DNA from: an uncultured Actinomycetes bacterium
GTDB taxonomy: Bacteria; Actinomycetota; Actinomycetes; S36-B12
NCBI GenBank assembly: GCA_903848435.1
Contig: CAINGG010000078.1
Location: 1-5,134 of the forward strand
Length of the DNA: 5,134 nucleotides
Direction: 5' to 3'
The position numbers and the translations under genes were made by a program. Under the pieces are notes generated by a model that was not told the origin of the DNA, made no database searches, and saw only the letters and a program-made list of their open reading frames with translations. Within the stretch, counting starts at the first letter, position 1. Every line of letters begins with the position of its first letter. Of the stretch, positions 1-5,134 are shown one piece after another.

Positions 1-1049
1 AGCCCACCAATCACCTGGACGCCGACTCCATCAGCTGGCTGCGACGTTTCCTGGCGGCCTATCCGGGCGGCTTCGTGGTGATCAGCCACGATGCGGCACT
101 TCTGGAGGCGACCGTCAACACCGTGATTCACCTGGACGCCAACCGAGCCGAACTCGACACCTACTCGATGGGCTGGAAGGCGTACCTGCAGCAGCGTGAG
201 ACCGACGAACGACGCCGGCGCCGCGAGCGGGCCAATGCCGAGCGCCAGGCATCGGCGCTCCGTGAGCAAGCCGAGCGCATGCGGGCGAAGGCCACCAAGG
301 CCCGAGCAGCGCAGTCCATGTTGAAGAGGGCCGACCGCCTTGTCACGGGACTGGAGGCCCAGCGCGCGAGTGACCGGGTGGCACGCATTCGCTTTCCCGA
401 CCCGGCGCCGTGTGGCAAGACGCCGCTGAGCGCCAAGGGTCTGTCGCGGTCCTATGGCTCGCAGGAGGTGTTCACCGATATTGACCTGGCTGTCGACCGT
501 GGATCTCGCGTGGTCATCCTCGGACTCAACGGGGCTGGCAAGACCACGCTGCTGCGCATTCTCGCGGGAGTCGACGAGCCCGACACCGGGGCGGTGACGC
601 TCGGGCACGGTGCGCGCGTAGGTTACTACGCGCAAGAGCACGAGACGCTCGACCCCGACCGCACCGTGTTGCAGAGCCTCGCGGCGTCCGCTCCGGAACT
701 CCCGGAGACCGAGTGCCGGCGCATCCTGGGCTCCTTCCTCTTCACGGGCGACGACGTCGACAAGCCGACGGCGGTCCTCTCAGGTGGCGAGAAGACGCGC
801 CTGGCGCTCGCGCTACTCGTGGTGTCCAGCGCCAACATCCTGCTTCTGGACGAGCCAACGAACAACCTGGATCCGGCCAGTCGCGAGGAGATCCTGCGCG
901 CATTGCACGGCTACCGCGGTGCCGTGGTGCTCGTCACCCACGACGAGGGCGCCGTACGCGCGCTCGATCCGGAGCGGGTGGTCATCCTTCCTGAGGGGGA
1001 CGAGGACCTATGGAATGACGACTACGCTGAACTGGTTTCCCTGGCATGA
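1..1049 (+). CDS. ABC-F family ATP-binding protein, 3' portion (5' end outside window)
   Basis: Partial gene: 348 residues are visible, about two-thirds of a usual 530-550 residue ABC-F protein. These are soluble tandem-ATPase proteins without membrane domains that act on the ribosome (translation factors or antibiotic-resistance proteins). The frame is open from base 3 and begins inside the first ATPase domain at PTNHLD (the preceding bases 'ag' fit the end of the Walker B Glu codon), followed by its H-switch ISHD (81-92). An Arg/Ala/Glu-rich, probably helical interdomain linker follows (about residues 60-116). The second ATPase domain has Walker A GLNGAGKTT (residues 174-182), signature LSGGEKT (259-265), Walker B ILLLDEPTNNLD (279-290, catalytic Glu284) and H-switch VTHD (311-314). 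The second domain is complete and looks active. The GTG at 75 is an internal Val codon, not a start. The gene leads the plus-strand trio. Family assignment is firm. A role in macrolide or other antibiotic resistance versus translation regulation cannot be decided here. Confidence 0.95.
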   Translation, partial: PTNHLDADSISWLRRFLAAYPGGFVVISHDAALLEATVNTVIHLDANRAELDTYSMGWKAYLQQRETDERRRRRERANAERQASALREQAERMRAKATKARAAQSMLKRADRLVTGLEAQRASDRVARIRFPDPAPCGKTPLSAKGLSRSYGSQEVFTDIDLAVDRGSRVVILGLNGAGKTTLLRILAGVDEPDTGAVTLGHGARVGYYAQEHETLDPDRTVLQSLAASAPELPETECRRILGSFLFTGDDVDKPTAVLSGGEKTRLALALLVVSSANILLLDEPTNNLDPASREEILRALHGYRGAVVLVTHDEGAVRALDPERVVILPEGDEDLWNDDYAELVSLA

Positions 1050-1065
1050 CACGCGATCTCGAGAT

Positions 1066-1069
1066 GGGA
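1066..1069 (+). promoter_or_regulatory. ribosome binding site of the crotonase gene
   Basis: GGGA, 7 bases before the GTG at 1077, inside the 27-base gap after the ABC-F stop. It is a short match but the only purine-rich run in the gap that fits the single available start codon. An ATG at 1064 overlaps it but runs into a stop within a few codons. Confidence 0.45.
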
Positions 1070-1076
1070 CAGTCCG

Positions 1077-1889
1077 GTGGATGAGCCCTGGGGCGGTATC
1101 GACCCGGACCTGGTCGCGCAGGGGAGCCTGCGCCTGGACTTCTCCGATGGCGTCCTGCGGATCACCCTCGATCGGCCGGAGGCCCGCAATGCGCAGACCC
1201 CGGCCACGTGGCAGGCACTAGCCGCCATCGGCGAAGCCGTCAGATCCGGTCGTCATGAGGTCGACGTTGTCGTCGTGACAGGTTCCGGTCCCGCCTTCTC
1301 CTCTGGGCTCGATCGCCGGATGTTCACTCCCGAGGGCATCCCCGGACAGATGTCGCTGGCCAGCATGGCTGCCCTGGACGACGAGGGGATCGATGCCGCC
1401 ATCACTCGCATTCAGGACGGTTTCACCTGGCTGCGGGAGACCCCGGCCGTGTCGATCGCGGTCGTACGCGGCCATGCGATCGGCGCCGGCTTCCAGCTCG
1501 CACTTGCCTGCGACATGATCCTCGCCGCCCCCGATGCGCGCTTCGCCATGCGAGAGACGTCCTGGGGCCTCGTGCCCGACCTCGCAGGCACGTGGCCCCT
1601 CGTGCGTGCGGTCGGCTACGGCCGAGCGCTGGAGATCTGCGCGACCGGGCGGGAGGTGGATGCCGATGAGGGCTACCGCCTCGGCTTTGTCACGCGGGTC
1701 GAGGCCGACCCTGATGCGGCGCTGACCGAGTTGCTGGGCTCCCTGCGCGCCACGCCGCCCGGTGCCGTCCGAGAGCTGACATCGCTGCTGCGGGGCGCAC
1801 AGGACCGCACCGCGTCCGAGCAGCAGGCCGCTGAGCGTGCCGCCCAGGCGCGTCGACTGCGCTCCTTGCTCGCCCTGTTGGGCGGCTGA
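1077..1889 (+). CDS. enoyl-CoA hydratase/isomerase (crotonase) family protein
   Basis: Complete 270-residue protein, a normal length for a single-domain crotonase; these act on acyl-CoA thioesters in the cytoplasm. The GTG at 1077 is the only ATG/GTG/TTG in frame after the stop at 1047; a GGGA at 1066-1069 sits 7 bases upstream as a modest ribosome site. Family features are ITLDRPEARNA near residues 29-39, the first oxyanion-hole segment AFSSGLD (73-79), the second RGHAIGAG (131-138), and the block after it that ends GLVPDLAGT (164-172). Compared from memory with rat mitochondrial enoyl-CoA hydratase, the position of Glu144 is Gln140 here, while Glu164 is kept as Glu160; Asp168 replaces a Gly of the usual G(T)IPGAGGT loop. 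A plain syn-hydratase reaction is therefore uncertain; an isomerase or other crotonase activity is possible. The C-terminus (241-270) is Ala/Gln/Arg-rich and helical. Probably co-transcribed with the flanking ABC genes. The partnership with an ABC-F gene recalls M. tuberculosis echA12/Rv1473. Confidence 0.9.
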   Translation: MDEPWGGIDPDLVAQGSLRLDFSDGVLRITLDRPEARNAQTPATWQALAAIGEAVRSGRHEVDVVVVTGSGPAFSSGLDRRMFTPEGIPGQMSLASMAALDDEGIDAAITRIQDGFTWLRETPAVSIAVVRGHAIGAGFQLALACDMILAAPDARFAMRETSWGLVPDLAGTWPLVRAVGYGRALEICATGREVDADEGYRLGFVTRVEADPDAALTELLGSLRATPPGAVRELTSLLRGAQDRTASEQQAAERAAQARRLRSLLALLGG

Positions 1890-1893
1890 GGTG
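1887..1893 (+). promoter_or_regulatory. stop/start junction TGA-G-GTG, probable translational coupling
   Basis: The crotonase stop TGA (1887-1889) is followed after one base by the GTG (1891-1893) that I take as the exporter start. Only a poor Shine-Dalgarno candidate (GGGCGG, 1880-1885) precedes it, so ribosomes finishing the crotonase probably re-initiate here. The spacing is seen directly; the coupling is inference. Confidence 0.5.
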
Positions 1894-3750
1894 TCGGGCG
1901 TCAATCCCTGGGCTGTCTACCAGTCCCTCACTCGCGACCCCGCTCAGGTCAAGAAGGTCGAGCGCGGCGTCCTGCGCCGCATCCTGACCTACGCGCGCCC
2001 CTACAAGGCACTCGTCGCGGCCTTCCTCGTCACCCTGGTCGTGGCATCACTGCTCACCGTCGCCCAGCCGTTGCTCTTCCGTCAGATCGTGGACAACGGC
2101 ATATCGCAGGGCAATGCGACGCTGGTGACCGTCCTGGCCCTGTGCATCGCGGGGCTGGCCATCCTCGACGCACTGGTCGGCGTGGTCAGCCGTTGGTACT
2201 CCGCCCGTATCGGCGAGGGACTCATCTTCGACCTGCGCACCCAGGTCTACGGACACGTCCAGGAGCAGTCGATCGCCTTCTTCACGCGTGCTCAGACGGG
2301 TGCCCTTGTCTCACGCCTCAACTCGGATGTCATCGGCGCTCAGCAAGCCTTCACCTCGACCTTGAGCGGCGTCGTCGGCAACGTCATCACGGTGACCATC
2401 GTGCTGATCACGATGTTCCTGCTCTCATGGCAGGTCACCCTGCTCTCGCTGATCCTCGTGCCGCTCTTCCTCTTCCCGGCTCGATGGATGGGCCGGCGGC
2501 TGCAGTCCTTGACCAAGGAGCAGATGCAGGTCAACGCGCAGATGAGCACTCAGATGACCGAACGCTTCAATGTCGCCGGCGCACTGCTGGTCACGCTCTT
2601 CGGCCGCACCCGCGACGAGACGTCCGAGTTCTCGGGCCGGGCGGCGCGAGTCCGCGACGCGGGCATCTCGATCGCGATGGCTAACCGGTGGTTCTTCACG
2701 GCGCTGTTGCTCGTTGGCTCCATCGCGACGGCCGTGGCCTACGGCGTGGGCGGCAACCTCGTGATCTCCGGGGCCATCACCCTGGGCACGCTGCTCGCCC
2801 TCGTGGCCCTCCTGGCCCAGCTCTACGGCCCGCTGACGGCGCTGTCCAACGTGCGCGTCGATGTCATGACGGCGCTCGTGAGCTTCGAGCGAGTCTTCGA
2901 GGTGCTCGACCTCCCGCCGCTGGTAAGGCAGTCACCCGAGGCGGTCCCCGTGCCGCAGGGACCGCTGAGCGTGGCGTTCGACCACGTCTCGTTCCGATAC
3001 CCCACAGCTGCGGAGGTCTCCCTCGCCTCGCTGGAGTCGGTGGCCAGGGCCGAGGAGCCGCGCGGCGAGGCGCCCGTCCTGCATGACGTGTCGTTCAGCG
3101 CCGAGCCCGGACAGCTCGTGGCCCTGGTCGGGCCCTCCGGTGCGGGTAAGACCACGATCACGGCGCTGATCCCGCGGCTCTATGACGCCACCACCGGCGC
3201 GGTGCGCGTGGGTGGCATCGACGTTCGTGACCTGGAGTTGGAGTCCCTGCGCGGTTCGATCGGTGTCGTCACGCAGGACGCGCACATGTTCCACGACACC
3301 ATCGGCGCCAATCTTCGCTATGCCCGCCCGGATGCCACGGATGCGCAGATTCGCGAGGCCCTGCGGGGTGCGCACATCCTGGACCTCATCGACTCACTGC
3401 CCAACGGTCTCGACACTGTCGTGGGTGACCGTGGCTACCGGCTGTCCGGCGGGGAGAAGCAGCGCATCGCGATCGCCCGTCTGCTGCTCAAGGCCCCGCG
3501 GATCGTGATCCTCGACGAGGCCACCGCGCACCTTGATTCCGAGAGCGAGGCCGCGGTGCAGGATGCGCTGGCAACCGCCCTGGTGGGCCGCACCTCCATC
3601 GTCATCGCGCACCGGCTCTCCACGGTCCGACAGGCCGACGTCATCCTGGTCATCGACGACGGCCGAATCGTCGAGCGCGGCACACACGACGAGTTGCTGT
3701 CACGCGGTGGCCTCTATGCCACCCTCCACGCCACGCAGTTCACCGACTGA
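1891..3750 (+). CDS. ABC exporter half-transporter, fused membrane and ATPase domains (MsbA/MDR-like)
   Basis: Complete 619-residue protein, the usual size for a type IV (MsbA/Sav1866-like) half-transporter, which acts as a dimer in the cytoplasmic membrane and exports lipids, drugs or peptides. Six hydrophobic segments lie near residues 39-60, 78-100, 155-178, 180-197, 266-287 and 290-312, with cytoplasmic helices between. The ATPase domain (about 358-619) has A-loop Tyr370, Walker A GPSGAGKTT (414-422, Lys420), Q-loop Gln462, signature LSGGEKQ (518-524), Walker B IVILDEA (538-544, Glu543) and H-loop His574, so the site is intact and a homodimer is possible. No partner half-transporter is visible. 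About 22 residues (373-394) containing SLASLE lie between the A-loop and the strand VLHDVSF, longer than in most exporters. I chose GTG 1891 because the in-frame GTG at 1837 would overlap the crotonase and add a Cys/Pro/Arg-rich stretch unlike the family. The substrate is unknown. Confidence 0.93.
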   Translation: MSGVNPWAVYQSLTRDPAQVKKVERGVLRRILTYARPYKALVAAFLVTLVVASLLTVAQPLLFRQIVDNGISQGNATLVTVLALCIAGLAILDALVGVVSRWYSARIGEGLIFDLRTQVYGHVQEQSIAFFTRAQTGALVSRLNSDVIGAQQAFTSTLSGVVGNVITVTIVLITMFLLSWQVTLLSLILVPLFLFPARWMGRRLQSLTKEQMQVNAQMSTQMTERFNVAGALLVTLFGRTRDETSEFSGRAARVRDAGISIAMANRWFFTALLLVGSIATAVAYGVGGNLVISGAITLGTLLALVALLAQLYGPLTALSNVRVDVMTALVSFERVFEVLDLPPLVRQSPEAVPVPQGPLSVAFDHVSFRYPTAAEVSLASLESVARAEEPRGEAPVLHDVSFSAEPGQLVALVGPSGAGKTTITALIPRLYDATTGAVRVGGIDVRDLELESLRGSIGVVTQDAHMFHDTIGANLRYARPDATDAQIREALRGAHILDLIDSLPNGLDTVVGDRGYRLSGGEKQRIAIARLLLKAPRIVILDEATAHLDSESEAAVQDALATALVGRTSIVIAHRLSTVRQADVILVIDDGRIVERGTHDELLSRGGLYATLHATQFTD

Positions 3751-3768
3751 GCACCTTTCCCCTCGTGT

Positions 3769-3820
3769 GGATCGACTTCCGGACACTTGCGGGGGCCCAG
3801 AAGTGTCCCTAGCTCGATCC
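3769..3820. terminator. nested inverted repeat between converging genes, probable bidirectional terminator
   Basis: A perfect 8-bp inner stem GGACACTT (3781-3788) / AAGTGTCC (3801-3808) encloses a 12-base G/C-rich loop. A perfect 7-bp outer stem GGATCGA (3769-3775) / TCGATCC (3814-3820) flanks it across 5-base by 5-base internal loops. It sits centrally in the 95-bp gap between two facing stop codons (3750 and 3846). Neither side has a T tract, which is common for terminators in high-GC actinobacteria, so a terminator is the likeliest reading. A protein-binding palindrome or a small dispersed repeat is an alternative. The rest of the gap shows nothing recognisable. Confidence 0.6.
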
Positions 3821-3845
3821 GGAGTTGGTGGGTAGGGGACGAGGC

Positions 3846-4592
3846 CTACCAGGGCGAGTGCAGGATGCCGCCGTCGACGGGCACCAGCGCACCGGTGACG
3901 TACGACGCCGCGGGGGACAGCAGGAATGCCGCCACCCGGCCGAACTCCTCGGGCTCGCCCAGGCGCCGCAACGGGATGCTGCCCTCGATCGCGGCGAGAG
4001 TCGCCGGATCGCCCTGCGACAGGGTCGCCATCCGCTCGGTGGCAATCCGACCAGGGAGGATGCCATTGACGCGCACGCGCGGCGCAAGCTCGATCGAGAG
4101 CTCCTTGACCAGCATGGCGAGTCCCGGGCGCAGCACGTTGCTCGCACCGAGTCCGAGGATGGGCTCGCGAACCGTGGTCGACAGCACGGACAGGATCGAT
4201 CCGCCGTCGACGATGACAGGCGCAAATGCGCGCATGACCCGCACGGAGGCGAGGAGCACCCCGTCGATGGCCGCCGTCCACTCCGCATCGGTGTAGTCCA
4301 GTGCGGCTCCGGGGGATGGGCCGCCGACATTGACCAGGACGCCGTCCACGCGGCCCAGATACTCCGTGGCGTGATCGCGCAGGCGTTCACCCGCATCCGG
4401 TGCTGACAGGTCGACGCTCATGGCGATCGCACGGTCACCGAGAGACCCCCGAGCGGCTTCCAGGGCCTCGGCACGGCGGGCGGCGATGAGAACGCGGGCG
4501 CCGTCGTCGACCAGCGCCTGCGCCGTGGCGAACCCGAGACCCTGGGACGCCGCCGTGACGACGTAAGCGCGATCAGTCAGGTTGAGGTCCAT
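3846..4592 (-). CDS. SDR family oxidoreductase, divergent FabG-like (YxxxK replaced by SxxxR)
   Basis: Complete 248-residue single-domain Rossmann protein of classical SDR length. The start ATG at 4592 is supported by an AGGAGG-type site 7 bases upstream, even though the frame stays open far beyond it. The nucleotide-binding turn is TAASQGLG (13-20, in place of TGxxxGxG); Arg39-Arg40 after the second strand hint at NADP(H), and Asp61 is in the usual adenine contact position. The NNAG motif is degenerate (VNVGG, 87-91). Ser138 fits the catalytic Ser, but the positions matching E. coli FabG Asn110, Tyr151 and Lys155 are Asp110, Ser151 and Arg155. NGILPG (176-181) and the C-terminal VTGALVPVDGG (232-242) are normal. 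This pattern matches the conserved-domain subgroup called BKR-like SDR-like, whose members lack the canonical tetrad, so ordinary ketoreductase activity should not be assumed. It follows SURF1 with a 16-bp overlap and is probably co-expressed with it. Substrate unknown. Confidence 0.93.
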   Translation of the reverse strand: MDLNLTDRAYVVTAASQGLGFATAQALVDDGARVLIAARRAEALEAARGSLGDRAIAMSVDLSAPDAGERLRDHATEYLGRVDGVLVNVGGPSPGAALDYTDAEWTAAIDGVLLASVRVMRAFAPVIVDGGSILSVLSTTVREPILGLGASNVLRPGLAMLVKELSIELAPRVRVNGILPGRIATERMATLSQGDPATLAAIEGSIPLRRLGEPEEFGRVAAFLLSPAASYVTGALVPVDGGILHSPW

Positions 4593-5134
4593 GGACTGGC
4601 CTCCTCCTGTCGCTCGGATGGGGCGCGTGTCGCGTCCTCGCGTGCCTCGCGGCGCAAGAAGAAGAGCCATCCGCCGATAGCAACGGCGGCAAAGAGCAGC
4701 CATTGAATGGCGTAGGAGACATTGCGTCCCTCGTCGATGACGGGGACCGGGATGGGAGTCACCGACGCATCGACCGGCACGGAGGACTCCATCTGCACGT
4801 AGAGCGCCGGTGCTCCGTCGCCGTCGAACGCCACGGGATCGACAGCCGAAGCCTGTCCGCGGGGCAGATCCGTCGGTGCCGGATCGGGCGTTCGCTCGCC
4901 GACGCGCAGCCAGCCCGTGATGGACACGTCGCCGTCGGGCGGGGTTGGCGCGGGCTGCTCGGCCGTCGCCGTGCCCTCGACCGGCACCCAGCCCCGGTTG
5001 ACCCACACGCGCGTGCCATCCATCTGGCGCAGGGGAGAGGCGACCCAGAAGCCATTACGGCCGTCAAGGGGTCGTTGCCGGATCAGGACGGTCGCGGATG
5101 AGTCGTACGTGCCGGACAGCGTGACCGGACGCCA
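4577..5134 (-). CDS. surf1: SURF1 family cytochrome c oxidase assembly protein, C-terminal portion (5' end outside window)
   Basis: Partial gene: 185 residues are visible and the frame is open to the window edge, so the N-terminus with its first membrane helix is missing. SURF1/Shy1 proteins are membrane-anchored factors that help assemble the haem-copper oxidase (haem a insertion into subunit I). The visible part starts in the conserved strand WRPVTLSGTYD, continues through VLIRQRPLDGRNGFWV and the hallmark VNRGWVP (residues 45-51), then the extracytoplasmic strand region. It ends with a single C-terminal membrane helix preceded by the conserved QW pair (144-145; helix about 142-160) and a charged cytoplasmic tail with RREARED. 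Two-helix topology with a central extracytoplasmic domain is the family norm. The ATG at 5023 is internal (the RGW strand is already under way), so it is not the start. The gene overlaps the downstream SDR start by 16 bp. Identification is firm from the paired RGW and QW motifs. Confidence 0.93.
   Translation of the reverse strand, partial: WRPVTLSGTYDSSATVLIRQRPLDGRNGFWVASPLRQMDGTRVWVNRGWVPVEGTATAEQPAPTPPDGDVSITGWLRVGERTPDPAPTDLPRGQASAVDPVAFDGDGAPALYVQMESSVPVDASVTPIPVPVIDEGRNVSYAIQWLLFAAVAIGGWLFFLRREAREDATRAPSERQEEASPWTST
4600..4608 (-). promoter_or_regulatory. strong Shine-Dalgarno site of the SDR gene
   Basis: On the minus strand this reads AGGAGGAGG, ending 7 bases before the ATG at 4592 and lying inside the last codons of SURF1. 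It decides the SDR start, because the same frame has no stop through most of SURF1 and longer starts would otherwise be possible. It also suggests the SDR is translated well in its own right rather than only by coupling. Confidence 0.8.

Noticed and set aside
962..974. 13-base direct repeat GCTCGATCCGGAG, also at 3812-3824
   Set aside because: One copy is in ABC-F coding sequence and the other in the terminator-like palindrome; with skewed base composition one such match in 5 kb is plausible by chance, and no longer similarity flanks it.
1837..1890. Longer exporter N-terminus from GTG at 1837
   Set aside because: It would overlap the crotonase end by 53 bases and adds a Cys/Pro/Arg-rich 18-residue stretch unlike exporter N-termini; GTG 1891 fits better.
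1218..1904. Open frame of 228 codons on the minus strand opposite the crotonase
   Set aside because: Its translation has no recognisable domain and is rich in Gly/Arg/His/Gln, typical of antisense frames in GC-rich genes; the plus-strand crotonase explains the region fully.
3781..3808. Inner palindrome as terminal repeats of an insertion sequence or miniature element
   Set aside because: Arms are only 8 bp with a 12-base centre, there is no transposase remnant and no clear flanking duplication; a terminator between facing genes explains it more simply, although a genome search for copies was not possible.
3700..4281. Minus-strand open frame of 193 codons spanning the exporter end, the gap and part of the SDR
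   Set aside because: It runs through the intergenic palindrome and overlaps two well-supported genes in other frames; no domain is recognisable.
4593..5006. In-frame upstream extension of the SDR by 138 codons (possible fusion protein)
   Set aside because: The extension is an alternate frame of SURF1, gives low-complexity Arg/Gly/Ala sequence, and the true start at 4592 has a strong ribosome site and matches the family N-terminus.

Overview
The window is GC-rich, with G/C-dominated third codon positions and several GTG starts. It is densely packed with genes whose relatives are typical of high-GC Gram-positive bacteria, so it most likely comes from an aerobic member of the Actinomycetota (inference from composition, gene families and gene order; genus not determinable). 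A SURF1-type oxidase assembly factor points to an aa3-type cytochrome c oxidase and aerobic respiration.

Layout: positions 1-3750 hold three tightly packed plus-strand genes: the 3' two-thirds of an ABC-F family ATPase (start outside the window), a crotonase-fold enoyl-CoA hydratase/isomerase homologue (27 bp downstream), and a full-length fused TMD-NBD ABC exporter half-transporter starting 1 base after the crotonase stop codon. Positions 3751-3845 form the only real intergenic gap. It lies between converging genes and holds a nested inverted repeat that probably acts as a bidirectional terminator. Positions 3846-5134 hold two minus-strand genes: SURF1 (5' end outside the window), followed by a divergent SDR-family oxidoreductase whose start overlaps the SURF1 stop by 16 bp and is preceded by a strong Shine-Dalgarno sequence inside SURF1.

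The plus-strand trio is probably one transcription unit: a ribosome-associated ATPase, a CoA-ester enzyme and a membrane exporter. Sequence alone does not show a shared pathway. The ABC-F/crotonase pairing recalls the M. tuberculosis Rv1473/echA12 (Rv1472) neighbourhood. I see no mobile element, RNA gene, CRISPR array or clearly novel multi-gene system. The most interesting signals are at residue level: the crotonase has Gln where one of the two hydratase catalytic glutamates normally sits, and the SDR lacks the YxxxK pair (SxxxR instead). Both enzymes may therefore do something other than their default annotation.
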